64,000 nt of DNA from Proteles cristata cristata (taxonomy: Eukaryota; Chordata; Mammalia; Carnivora; Hyaenidae), in contig JAESUZ010005469.1 in assembly GCA_017311185.1 (NCBI GenBank), positions 560,001 to 624,000 on the forward strand, written 5' to 3'. Below the pieces are notes generated by a model. That model searched no databases. It was not told where the DNA came from and saw only the letters and a list, made by a program, of their open reading frames with translations. Below, in pieces: positions 21,721-32,930 of the stretch. How positions within the stretch are numbered: the first letter of the stretch is position 1; each line of letters starts with the position of its first letter. A program made the translations under genes and the position numbers.

Positions 21721-21836
21721 CCAGAATAAAGAGAAAACTCGGCACATTGGAAGACTAGTATATTAGAACTTTAGGCAAGTAAAACTCAGATAATCAGAAC
21801 TCTCATTTTGGACCAGACCGTTTTTCTTCCTCACTG

Positions 21837-22050
21837 GGGCACCTGTGTGGCTCAGTCAGTTAAGCATCTGACTCTTGATTTTGGCTTAGGTCATGATCTC
21901 ACAGTTTGTGAGTTTGAGCCCTGCATGGAGCTCTGTCCTGAAAGCGCAGAGCCGCTTGGGACTCTCTCTCTGCTTCTCTCTCTCTCTCTCTCTGCTGTCC
22001 CCTGCTTGCATGGACTTACACACTCTCTCTCTCAAAAATAAACTAAAAAA
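21837..22050 (+). mobile_element. CAN-SINE, plus strand
   Basis: GGGGCACCTGTGTGGCTCAG, GTCATGATCTCACAGTTTGTG, CT-rich middle and CAAAAATAAACTAAAAAAAT tail. Flanks TTTTTCTTCCTCA and TTTTTCTTCTTCA are near-identical duplications. Confidence 0.92.
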
Positions 22051-22184
22051 ATTTTTTTCTTCTTCAGTTTACTTTGGTGAGAAGATAAGACCTATAAATT
22101 TATTGGTTGATTCTGTAACAGAAATACTAATTTATTTTAGAAAATTTGAATTGTATGTCACTATTTAAATACACTCATAATTAC

Positions 22185-22500
22185 ACCTAGAGATAACCTT
22201 ATTTGTGATTTTGTAACCTTCCTGATTTTTTCAATGCATCTTTAATTTTATATAAAATAAAATAAATTTTATAAAATTATAAAATTGAGATGGTACTGAA
22301 TATATTATTTTGTAACTGACATTTTGAACTTAATATAGAAGCCATTGTTTTCATAACCTTGGGGGCACTTGTTAAATATGAATTTTAATGGCCATATAAC
22401 ATTCTGTCATGAGCCATTATTTATTTATAGAGTCCTCATATTCAACAGATAGGTTTCCAGCTTTTTGTTATTTTAAATATTGCTGCAATTAATGTATTCA
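22185..22500 (-). repeat. L1M fragment, antisense
   Basis: ATGGCCATATAACATTCTGTC, TAGAGTCCTCATATTCAACAGATAGG and ATTGCTGCAATTAATG correspond to the antisense L1M series that ends in '...aatgctgcaatgaacat'. Strongly diverged. Confidence 0.6.
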
Positions 22501-22540
22501 TATTTAAAATTTTAAACTTTATTTAAGGTAATAAAAAGGT

Positions 22541-22722
22541 ATGCCTGAGTGGCTCAGTCAGTTAAGAATCCTACTCGTAATCTTGGCTCAGGTCATGATC
22601 TCCCAGTTCGTGAGATTGAGCTTTGAGTCGAGCTCTGTGCAGACATGGAGTAGAGCCTGCTTGGGATTTTCTCTCTCTGCCCCTTCCCTCAAAATAAATA
22701 AGTAAACTTAAAAAAAAAAAAG
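22541..22722 (+). mobile_element. CAN-SINE, plus strand
   Basis: TGCCTGAGTGGCTCAGTCAG, CAGGTCATGATCTCCCAGTTC, GCCTGCTTGGGATTTTCTCTC and AAATAAATAAGTAAAC tail. The flanks AAAAAGGTATG and AAAAAGTATG suggest a duplication. Confidence 0.9.
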
Positions 22723-23404
22723 TATGTCCCTTCTACTATGCCCCTGCTGTATTTTTTGTAGATATAAACTGCTTGTTTACTACCACCACTCCTGAAAATC
22801 AGTTCAACCCCGATGACATGAGGTCTTGAATCAAAATCTTCAGATCTTTGGCCTTTAGACCTGTACTTTCCAAGATAACTGCTTGAAGAACAAATCTGAA
22901 AATGAAAATGAATCCCATTAAATCCAAATAAATAAAAGCATACGTTGAACTAGATGTTATATGGCTAGACATGAATGTAAGGCTAGTGTTGTTACAAGTT
23001 TTTTTTACAGTGCCCATATGTCTCTAGAAATGTTTTATCCAGGGAGTTTTTTTTTTAAAAAGCAGAATTAAATCTTTTATAGGGAATGTTCTTTAACTGT
23101 ATGATTAAATAACCTTTCTGTCAGTGACTTGGAATATTATCTTAGTATATAAATACCTCTGTGGCGTAAAAAATCAAAAGAAAAATGAATGTGTTTCTTG
23201 GGTAAGCATTTTTTCTTAAAGATGCCGAGCAGATTGTTTTGCGTAGAACCATGTGGAAGATCCTACGGATAGGAACCAATTGGTTTACAGGGGTTTTATT
23301 TTTTGTAGATTTCGTGCTGTTTTAGGGATACTATCCTGTTGTCTTTATCTGCTCATCCTGTGGCCACCTTACTGCGGAGTACATCATACTCAATAAATAT
23401 TGCC

Positions 23405-23785
23405 CCCAAAATACTTTAGAAAATAACAGCTTTATTTAGGTATAAGTTACATACTATCACTTTGTCTACTTATGGAGTGGTTTCATTGGTTTTTAGTGTA
23501 TTCAGAATTGTGTAACTATTACCACAGTCAATTTTAGAACATTTTTATCACCTCAAAAAGAAACTCCTACCCTTTAGCTGCTATCCCCAACCTTACTATC
23601 CTCTGCAGCTGTAGGGAACTACTGATCTACTTTGTCTTTGGATTTGCCTATTCAGTATATTTCATATAAATGGAATCATACTGTATATGACTATGTTCTT
23701 TAAGTTATATACTCAAGATTTGCCATGTTGTCGCATGTATCAGTACTTCATTCTACCAGTTAATGGAACAAACTGATTTTAATAT
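23405..23785 (-). repeat. L1M fragment, antisense
   Basis: GGTATAAGTTACATACTATC, GTGGTTTCATTGGTTTTTAG, AAAAAGAAACTCCTACCC, GGATTTGCCTATTCAG and GCATGTATCAGTACTTCATTC form the well-known antisense L1M 3'-end series in order. Confidence 0.9.
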
Positions 23786-24099
23786 TTAAATGCATGTATG
23801 TAGGTTTGTACTACAAAGGCAAAAAGTAAGAAATTGTAAGACCCCATATGGGAGATGCCTTCAAAGGTTGTTAGTGGTGACGTTATATATAAGTAAGTTT
23901 AGAGTTAAATTTATATAGTTGTTGGGTCAAAAAGAATTGTCATCCCAACAGTCAAGACATCTTATCAGTTCTGTCTCTTGAATACTTCTTTAATTTGCTC
24001 TTTTCTCCTTATCTCTGGTAACTTATTTAAGCCACAGATTTTGTTTGGTCATTACCTTACTACTGTCATGCCCTACAGCAGGCAAAAAAATGATTTCTT

Positions 24100-24221
24100 T
24101 TTTTTTTTTTAATATTTATTTATTTTGAAAGAGAGACCAAGAGTACATGCTCACAGGGGAGGAGCAGAGACACAGAAGGAGAGAGAATCCCATGCAGGCT
24201 CTGCATCCACCCAGGTGCCCC
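24100..24221 (-). mobile_element. CAN-SINE with internal deletion
   Basis: Normal tail end and GA-rich middle up to CATGCAGGCTCTGCAT, then an abrupt jump to CCACCCAGGTGCCCC. About 80-90 bp of the tRNA-related region is missing. Confidence 0.9.
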
Positions 24222-24454
24222 AAAAGGAGCATTTCTAAAGTCAACTTCCCTAAGGAGTCAGAAGTCCTTACCACAGCCTACAGCTTGCTTCACATCAGCC
24301 CTTGCTTCCTTCCCTTCTCTTCCCTTTCTATTCTGTATTATTTCCTACTTAAGAGGGATAATGGAGTCCTTTCTGAAGTTGTTTGAACCCCTTAAATTTC
24401 AGCTTGTACCACTTCAAGAACTGTGTGTTAAGAACCCCTTTTGGGGCCTGGTGT

Positions 24455-24625
24455 AGTGGAAAAAGGTCATGAATTCTGGGGTCTTCAGAGCATTAGAAAT
24501 ATACTTATTTCCTTATCAAGCCTCTTACCTGCAAAATAGAGGGAATCCCTTGCAGATTGTTACAGAGATTAAGGGAGATTATGTGAAAGTATCTGGCACG
24601 TAGATTGTGCTTAACAAACTATGTC
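24455..24625 (+). repeat. MIRb fragment
   Basis: CATGAATTCTGGGGTCTTCAG, CTTACCTGCAAAATAGAGGG, GAGATTAAGGGAGATTATGTG and ATCTGGCACGTAG follow the MIRb 3' half. Confidence 0.75.
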
Positions 24626-24879
24626 CTTTCCATTCTTCATTTAGATTATCATTAGAATTTTGTGGCTTTGATAGCCCCCTTTTTTTATTTTTTGCTGATT
24701 ATAGAGACCGATATGTCATAATGGTTGCCTGTAGTTTAGAGGTCTTTTTCCTTCCAAAGTTTGTATCTTTGTCTCTGCATTCTGGTTTTGTGAAGTCTAG
24801 GATTTTATTACTGCGCTAATACCTCTGCTAGCAGCAGTACCCACACATTCCTGCATATAAAAAGGCAGTCATTTATTTT

Positions 24880-25265
24880 TTTCTTAAAATATTTGTGTCT
24901 GTATTTTTATATTTTCTCATTATGGAAGTAACATTGTTCATTTAAAAAACAAGAAAAATGAGAAAATATAGATAAAATTTAGTTGTAAACCAATCACCTT
25001 CTCTAGTGTCCATTGTGTTTTATTATTTTCCAAACTGTTCTATGCATATATACATGCACATGCCCATATTTTTTGAAAAATAAGTTGGATGATCGAGTAT
25101 ATTTAATTGCTTTTCTACTTGCCCATGTAGTTTTCAGTGTTAGTATCATGGAGATATATAATTTTTTACAGCCTTCTGGATTTCCAGTGATTGAGAGTAC
25201 TATGATCACAGTCACTAATCTTTGAATGAGCATTTAAGTTGTATTTAACTTTTGGTTATTAGAAA
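24880..25265 (-). repeat. L1M-like fragment, antisense
   Basis: TCATTATGGAAGTAACATTGTTC and AAAATATAGATAAAATT, then CATGCCCATATTTTTTG, resemble decayed antisense L1M or L3 sequence. Family uncertain. Confidence 0.45.
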
Positions 25266-25563
25266 CAGTACTGGCTTTGGTTTTGAAGTCATGAGTGATT
25301 ATGATCTACTTTTTACTTTCTGCGTTGACAGTACTCATGAAATAATTTCCCTGAGATTTAATCCCAGATCCAGTTTAGACTTGCTTCTTCTTCTTTGCAC
25401 AGTTCTCTTGTGATGTCACCATCAATGTAACAGTACTTTCTCTCCCGTCACTTACTGATTTTGTTCTTTATCTTGTGCTGGTTTCATAACATCTTTATAT
25501 CCATACCTTCATTTTCTCTTTGCCGTATGCTTGTGGCTTATCTGATCCTTAATTTTCTTTTTT

Positions 25564-25618
25564 AAAAATTTACTTAATGTTTATTTATTTTTGAGAAAGA
25601 CACACACACACACACATA

Positions 25619-25671
<53 letters not shown>

Positions 25672-25813
25672 GGGCTGAAGGGCAGGGAGAGAGAGAGGGA
25701 GACAGAATCCAAAGCAGGCTCCAGGCTCTGATGTGGGACTCAAACTCACAAACTGTGATATATGACCTGAGCTGAAGTCAGACGCTGAACTGACTGAGCT
25801 ACCCAGGTGCTCC
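25564..25813 (-). mobile_element. CAN-SINE with CA and CT expansions
   Basis: TTAATGTTTATTTATTTTTGAG start, (CA)n then (CT)n at 25598-25666, GCAGGCTCCAGGCTCTGATG and CTACCCAGGTGCTCC. The CT run on this strand inverts the usual GA strand polarity of the element's middle, so a local rearrangement or expansion has occurred. Confidence 0.92.
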
Positions 25814-25821
25814 TCTCCCTT

Positions 25822-26013
25822 TTTAAGTTTATTTATTTATTTTGAGAGAGAGAGAGAATGCACACAAGCAGGAGAGAGGCAGAGAGAAATCCCAAGCAGA
25901 GTTTGCATAGTGCAGAGCTTGATATAGGGTTCAAACTCACCATCCAGAAGATCATAACCTGAGCTGAAACCCAAGAGCTGAATGCTTAATGGACTGAGCC
26001 ACGCAGGTGCCCC
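25822..26013 (-). mobile_element. CAN-SINE, minus strand, tandem to previous copy
   Basis: AAGTTTATTTATTTATTTTGAG start, CCCAAGCAGAGTTTGCATAG and GAGCCACGCAGGTGCCCC. Lies 8 bp from the preceding SINE in the same orientation. Confidence 0.92.
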
Positions 26014-26212
26014 TCTAATGTTTAATTTTCAAATAATCATACATTCATATTGTTTAACCTGTCTTTGCATTTCACCATTGATTCTTATGTTTAAATTTAT
26101 TACTTTGTTTCCATTTTATTTTCCAACACCTCACCTTAAATTTGCGATTATTTAAATAATTTCATTAATTATTCTAAAAGAGAGTGCTTGCCTATCCCCA
26201 AATAAAAGAATT

Positions 26213-26420
26213 GGGGGGATGTCTGGGTGGCTCAGTCAGTTAAGTGTTTGACTCTTTGATTTCAACTCAAGTCATGGATCTCACAGTTTGTAAGATTGAG
26301 CCCCACATGGGGCTCTGTGCTAATGGTGTGGAGCCTACTTTGGGTTTTCTCTCTCCTCTGTCTCTGCCCCTCCCCTTCTTCAGTTCTCTCTCTCTCTCTC
26401 AAAATAAATATTAAAAAAAT
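26213..26420 (+). mobile_element. CAN-SINE, plus strand
   Basis: GGGGGATGTCTGGGTGGCTC, GATTGAGCCCCACATGGGGC, CT-rich middle and CAAAATAAATATTAAAAAAA tail. Confidence 0.92.
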
Positions 26421-26540
26421 AGACTTCTTTGTGAGTCTGTTTTTGACTCCTAGCCAGTTGAGTATGTCCTTAAGGAGTGTTAACCATTTTAAATATTTTT
26501 AATAAGAAGCTCAGTAAATCATAGTGTGTATCTAAGCCTA

Positions 26541-26975
26541 TGGCTGTTAAACTTGAGCATGCATTTTATTCACTTGGAGGTCTTGTTTAGTCACAGACTC
26601 CTGTGCCCTACTCCTAAGATTTTTTGATTTTTGCTGATTTTTTTTTGAGAAGTTTGTTTATTTTGAGAGAGAGATTGGGAGAGAGCACATGTGCATGCAA
26701 ATGAAGGAGGAGTAGAGAGATGGGGTGGGCAGAAGCAGGGGCCGGGAGACTGAGAATCCCAAGCAGGCTCCACGTTGTCAGCGCAGAGCCCACCCCCATG
26801 AACTGTGAGATCATGACCTGAGCAGAAATCAAGAGTCAAGTGCTTAACCAACTGAGTCACCCAGGGGCCCCTTGATTCTGCCAGTTTCGGAGAATGCCTG
26901 AGAATTTGCATTTCTGACAAGTCCCCAGTTGATGCTGCTGCTGCTGGTCTTGATACCATACTTTGAGAATAACTG
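26541..26975 (-). mobile_element. MER5A-type hAT-Charlie DNA transposon, split by a SINE
   Basis: The left end GTTAAACTTGAGCATGCATTTTA and right end GAGAATTTGCATTTCTGACAAG, then GATGCTGCTGCTGCTGGTC, then TTTGAGAATAACTGTTC, match MER5A read in reverse. The 26639-26871 SINE separates the halves. Confidence 0.9.
26639..26871 (-). mobile_element. CAN-SINE inside MER5A
   Basis: GTTTGTTTATTTTGAGAGAG start, CAAGCAGGCTCCACGTTGTC body and GTCACCCAGGGGCCCC end. Flanks TTGATTTTTGCTG and TTGATTCTGCCAG are a decayed duplication. Confidence 0.9.
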
Positions 26976-28479
26976 TTCTTAAGGAACATAGAAATCATTC
27001 TTCTGTTGTTTGTTCTCTGTGCTTGTTCACATTCTTTTTCTCTTTATACTAGTGGATATGACAGGTACAGCTGAGAATATTTTAGTAGAGCTGTTACTAT
27101 TTAAAAAAAACAAACAAACAAAAACCCTTATTAGTCAAATACAGAAAAGTTATTGGGTATAGAGCTACAGCCTGGTATGAGCTAGACCAGTAGACACCAT
27201 GTTTGGTGTCCTAGTTTAGGGTCTTGGGTTATTTGGTCCAAGAAAGGTTTTCTTAAATCTTTTACATCTTACAGTCTTAGTTTCCTTAAAGAAAAAAAAT
27301 TATTGCTATCAGGTCTCTCCTGTCTCTGCACTTCCTAAATCTGCAGGCAGATCCTCAGTGTGTCTAAACAGGCTCACAGTGTCAAATATCTCAATTAAAA
27401 ATGCTTATGTGTTATCAATAAATGTTCAAAATAGTTTCAAAGAGGCATTATTTTATGGTTTTATCATGATGGGGATTTAGAACTTGGATAAGGAAATACC
27501 TTGAAATCATAGATATTCCAAATGACTTTGGACATCAGAGCTACAGGACAGCTGATGGTTCATTTGTCAGGTCTGCTAGAATATCAGGTTGAGCCTGGAA
27601 GAAAGGAGGAGGGGAGAGAGAAATTTAAAAATAATGGGAATTGAAACTGTCTTTGGATGCATTTGATTCATTGGCTCCAGGCACAGTTCAGTGTGCAATT
27701 CTCTGGTTCCTTATCAGATGGATATAACTAGTAGTTGTTACATTTATTAGTGTACTGGCAATTTGGACCTATGGGTTTGAAGTTCTTTCTGCCTGACAGT
27801 TGAGATGGGGGAGATGTGTAAAGCCTTTTGCAAGTGACTAGCAGGCATGCTATTTGTATTTCAATGGAAAGGATGCCCTATTGGAAGAAGCACAAGAGGA
27901 AAGGGCTTTTGTAGAGAATCACTTAGCATGTAGGTGTGTGCAAAGTAAAGCTATAGCAAAGCCTGGCAGCTGATGAGAACACGGTAGAGTAAGATGAACA
28001 GGAAGTTTCTTCTAAGCACTTCAGCCTCTCCTGTTTACACTTGGTTAGAGGGCCACTGCATGAGCCAGAATGCTTCAGTTGTATGGAAGAGACAAGTCTC
28101 ATTTGCTATCACTGTGAGTTGGCATTTTAAATCTTTTTAGAAGTCATTTTGACTATTCTTTATTGTTGTTGTGCTCTTCCTAACCTCCTCCCCCCCTTTT
28201 TGATGGCATGACATGTGTAGTCTTCTTTTCTTGTCATAAATTAGAAAATTTCAGTAGAGTATGAAAACTTATGACCCAGAAAACATTTGCCTGAAGTGTT
28301 CCCATGTGAGCAATGGGCATGGGTATATACTAAAAGAGAGGAAAAAAAGGCTTTTTGTTGAGAGTGACAGGACAAGCAAAGTTTAACTTAAATCCTTTCA
28401 TTGATATTGGAAAGTCATAAGCCTTCATATGACACTGCCACATTCGACTCACTGTGTGATTTGGAGCTCTGTAGCTAGT

Positions 28480-28516
<37 letters not shown>

Positions 28517-31375
28517 GTACGTACAGTGTAAACATTTTATGAACTGCAGTGTCTGATCCATCCGTCTGTCTGGGCAAGAATGTCCCTTGATAGTAAAAAG
28601 AACAGCAATCAGGACAGAATTGGTCAATGCGGCATGTCTAATGGTAGGAAGATATTTGAAGGACTCACTATAGACACAATAGTCTCTCTAAATAGCCTCT
28701 TTGCACCCGGAGTCTTATTGCAAACAGGTTCATTAAGGAGAGACATTCTGACACACAGCATCACAGTAATGAAAGTAGCTCTGTTTTTCTAATATTGTAT
28801 CTTGCCACTTCAGTTATGCTGCTAGTACAAGATTTCCCTTGTGTTGTTGTATATTTCTCCAGAAAAAGAATCAGTCTTCATAGAATATACAATTATTTTG
28901 TACAGGAATGTATAACTCATACCTAAGATCCAGTCTTCCCTGTTTATGTGCAGTAGTGCAAAAATAATTGGCAAACACATCTTCCAGACCAAAAGATTCC
29001 AGCACCTTCAATTTGTTGAGCTAGAAGATGTTGAACCAGAGTTATAATAAACTTAAAAAAAATGTGTAATGTTCAAAATGGGTTTGTGATCAATCATAAA
29101 AGAAAAAAAAATATTAGTACAGTTTCCCATGAGGTGTAATTTTTTTTCATAGGGTTTTAGCCAACCCTAGTATAGTATCTGTTCAAAGAAGGGGAAAATG
29201 CAAAAGGTTTTCATCCACCAAGCTTTACATATAACTACTATATGAAGACTTAAGCTATTGGATTTTCTGCCTGTTAATGTACAGCATGAACATTATGAAC
29301 ATGGAAAAAAAGGTTATATTGGTTTAAAAGTGGATATGGAAAATTTAATGTGCTCAAGTGGGAACAATGGCATATTAAAAAAAAACACTCATGACACAGA
29401 TCTAATAATTCACTTGCCCCTGTAGGAGAAGTGTATCAGCTCTGATACTGGCTCATAGTTTATTTTTATATACACCCCTGGTCCCTGCAGTATACCCGAT
29501 GTGTGGGTTCCAGAGAAAAGAAAGAAAATAATCTGTAGGGAAATCAGCCTGGAAACCTTTCATTAAATACATTGTACTTTGTATTGTGTCGTTCACAGAA
29601 TCTTCAAGAAATAAAGAAAGGAAAACTCTGTTATCAGTCTGCATGTGTGAAATATTATATTTGAATACTATCATTTGTTTTAAGATTAAGGCAGAGGCTG
29701 CAGACATATTAGTTATTATTCACTTATACCTGGTAGATAATACAACAGGGATTTAAAAATTCTTTTTCCATTTCTAGTCCCTACCTTCCTGCCTGCCTTC
29801 CTCCCTCCAGACAATGGCAAAGATACTATTTTAACTTAAAGACTGTGCTGGCTAAAATATTTTCATGTTGGAAATGTTGCTTCTTTATAGAGGACTGGGG
29901 TGCTGAGGGTAATAAAATCAGCCTTAAAATTCTTGGGGGTGTTTATCTGTCATTTAGCAAAAGATATATTTCTAGGGAAAATTGGTTAAAGTGTTAAATA
30001 CATTCTTTCATGAGAAAAATATAGACGCTAGGGGTGTAACTATGAATAGTGACACCTTTATCAAGTTGAATGTCCTTTGGAGTAAGCCTTTGTCTTGTCA
30101 TTATTGTTCATGTATTGCTGTTGGTGGGCCTTTAAAATCTGTAAACGCCTTATCTTTTTTGCTGACTTATTCATGCAGGATACGCTAGGCAAGCCAACTG
30201 TGACACATATTCTGCCTATACTTGTAGCTGTCTCTTGGATGAAAATGAACACACATCTTAAACCTAAACCTTGGGTGCCATATAACCGTATTTAACAAAC
30301 TTCCAGAATAGCAGGTATTAATAGTTTGGTTTTGATCTCAGATACCTGGGAGCATGTTGTCCTACACAGTCTGTTGAAAGATTTATTAATTCTGAAGTAG
30401 CTTGTGTTGAAAACCATATTTTAAGTATAGATGGATATAAGCCTATCAGTCTCACCAGACTGATGACTTTTTTCACACCTGTTAGACTCCGTGCCACCTC
30501 TTGGCCTCAGGACAGATACAGCACATTCCACTCCAGATTAGGTCACCTTGCTCAGAAAAAAAAATATTGTGTGAATTGGGGGAGGGATACAGAGCTTTTC
30601 AAGTGAATCAGCCCCTGGGAGATTGGTTATCATGGTGAGTGTGGTGAGCTCCTAATTTGGAGACAGTTGTTCAGTGTTCATATGGATCATTTCAGTTTTG
30701 GCTCTTTTCCCCCAAGTGCCTGTCTTTTGAGTTCTTCAGCCACAGACCAAGTTAATTTAGAGATATTGATGTAATTTAGTACTTACAACTTGGAAATACT
30801 TTCTGACCATGGATCATGAAGAAAGAAAGTGTCTGTTTTCAAGAGCAGATGAGATTTAGGGAGCGATTTCTTATTCCCACCATCTCTGTTTTACTTAAAT
30901 GGAAGAGCACAACTAGCCCATCTCTGTGGAGATTGAGGGTTGGCCCTGATCTTTAAGTGACGGTGGATGGGCATCCCTGGTCAACTCTTCCATATCTCTG
31001 GATGACCAGTCTGTCACATTCTGAGATCTGGAGCTCACCTTCTAGATTTGACACAGTACTGTTTCAAGTGCCCTGCTGTTGAAGTGCTTCAGGAAGGAAT
31101 GAGCTTTCTATTTCTAGTCATGACTATTGGGTCTAACATTTATTTGAAGCCAAGTAATTCATTGAGTAAACCGTTGGGCTGCAGCTCCTCTTTCCAGCTT
31201 CCTCCTTCCCAAAGGTTCCAGACTCAGAACAGGAATTTATCCTAGAGCGCTTCTTGGAATTTGGAGATACCCCGTTCGCACTTCCCAGCACCAGAGTTTT
31301 CTCAAGATCTCAGACAAGCTTAAATGGCAGAGAAGCCCCATCCACATTAACATAGTAAGAGGTGGCAGATCTTGC
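26976..31375. other. Long SINE-free stretch, no gene recognised
   Basis: 4.4 kb without a recognisable CAN-SINE; only a TG microsatellite near 28.5 kb stands out. An acceptor-like CACTTGGTTAG (near 28047) and GTGAGT donor (28114) enclose a short open stretch, but the acceptor is weak. Could be under constraint or simply unhit. Small frames show no domains. Confidence 0.5.
28482..28514. repeat. (TG)n microsatellite
   Basis: About 16 uninterrupted TG units, then AAGTACGTACAG. A likely polymorphic marker. Confidence 0.97.
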
Positions 31376-31377
31376 TG

Positions 31378-31565
31378 ATAATTGAGTGCTTACTGCGTGC
31401 CAGGCATCCTTCTCAATGATTTACATGCATCAGTGTTGAGTCTTCAGATTAAGCTGGTGAAATGGAGACTGCTTTTCTCCCTTTTGCAGATGAGGAAACT
31501 GTGTCACTAGTAAGGGGCAGCACTGGGATTTTCAGATTGAAAATCTCTAGCCCATACCCCTTATT
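31378..31565 (+). repeat. MIR, well preserved
   Basis: TTGAGTGCTTACTGCGTGCC, GGCATCCTTCTCAATGATTTAC and TTTTGCAGATGAGGAAACTG, then AGTAAGGGGCAGCACTGGG: nearly the whole MIR in order. Confidence 0.93.
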
Positions 31566-31804
31566 GTTACTGACAACACATCCTAAGCTGTATGGCCTCC
31601 TTGAGCTCTGCTTCCCCTTCCCTTGGCTGTCATGCCTGTAGAGTGACTTCTTCCCAGTGCTTTGGGGCCAGTCCTCTCCTAGTCAGGTGACTGTTAGTGC
31701 TTCCCTGAGTGAGCTGCATTTTTCCCTATCAGCTAAGCAAGGGAGAGTGATTCCTCTTTTTTAACCTGTTGTTGTAAATAGATAATGAGGTAACGTCTCT
31801 GAAA

Positions 31805-31930
31805 GCGCATGTTATTTATTGGCCATCTTTTTTATGTCAGGCACTATACTAGAACCTCCAGCACAGCAGTGACATAGACAGACTAGTCCCTGCAGGCCCT
31901 TGGAAAGTTTGTAGACCTATGGACACCACA
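31805..31930 (-). repeat. L2 LINE 3' fragment, antisense
   Basis: TTATTTATTGGCCATC, ATGTCAGGCACTATACTAG and GCAGTGACATAGACAGAC, then TCCCTGCAGGC, match the antisense L2 3' end. Confidence 0.65.
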
Positions 31931-32320
31931 AGACACTGAAACAGGAAGTTACAAAATTTCATAATTGTGCACTGCAGATTTAAACCATACACATATGTTA
32001 AACTGACTTCAAGTTTAAGCCATGGTCTGTACAGATGCTAGACTTTTTCAGGTTCCTATTGGTAATCCTCAAAGAAAGCCCCTTGCTTTCTTTGGTGTTG
32101 CATTTTTTACCTAACTCCTCTAACATTGTTCTCCAGATTTCTGCCCTCTGCCTGCCTCTCAGCTTTCTCTCTCCCTTTCTCCTTCTCTCCTCTCTGTCTG
32201 TGCCCATATTTCTTAGTTCCCTACCTTTGCCTATTCTCCTTTCTACCTTCCTCCGATATTTCATTTTTTTTACCTTTCTCTAATTTTCTGAACCCAGTTT
32301 AAATTTAATCCTCCTTCAGA
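31931..32320. other. Pyrimidine-biased unique sequence, no gene
   Basis: CT-rich from about 32140 to 32282. The overlapping frames are Leu/Ser-rich on plus and Arg/Lys/Glu-rich on minus, a composition artefact. Confidence 0.5.
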
Positions 32321-32324
32321 TCCT

Positions 32325-32530
32325 AGCTCAATCTTTACTGGCTTTAAGTCATACCCCTCTTTTGATAAATATTCTTTTAAAACACTAAGCCCAATTTTGC
32401 ATTTATTTTTGCTTGTGTTTGTGTAGGCAATCTGCCTGTTTCTCTAGTTGGAATGGAAGTTCCCTGAGGGTAGGGGCCACTTCTTTGTCTCACTGGTATC
32501 CATCCCAGGCACAAAATATGTTTTCAAATA
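32325..32530 (+). repeat. L2 LINE 3' end
   Basis: TTCAGATCCTAGCTCAATC, TTGGAATGGAAGTTCCCTGAGG, GGGGCCACTTCTTTGTCTC and GGCACAAAATATG follow the L2 3' terminus order. Confidence 0.75.
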
Positions 32531-32639
32531 TTGAAGTAAATTGGATTTTCTCTTCTCTGAAAGAGCTCATCCTTTTTCATCTTGTCTCTTCATGTTCAGT
32601 TGGCCCATTGAACCAAACACTGTACACATCTCTCAGCTC

Positions 32640-32930
32640 CTTTTTTTCTAATTTTTAACTATCAGCATTGTCCCTATCCAGACTCTGTTCCTTCCAGCCA
32701 CTCTCACAGCTCCCTATCAGTCACCATCTTCTGGGTAGGGAGATCTCCCTAGGAGAAGGTTCCCTGGTATCCTTTGTTACTGCCACTAATTTGTCTTCCA
32801 GACTTCCTTATCTAAATCACATAACTGGTCTTGTCACCTTTTTCTGTGAACCAGTGATCCTTCTAAAACATAGATCTAGTCATATCAGTTCTTAAATGCC
32901 TTTGATAGCTACTGAAGTATTCACTAGTGA
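32640..32930 (+). repeat. L2 LINE fragment
   Basis: TGATCCTTCTAAAACATAGATC, TCATATCAGTTCTTAAATGCC and 'gatagctactga' match L2 a little upstream of its 3' end. A second plus-strand L2 piece after the one above. Confidence 0.65.

Noticed and set aside
28048..28113. Possible 66-nt exon before a GTGAGT
   Set aside because: The acceptor has a poor pyrimidine tract and the enclosed frame is short.
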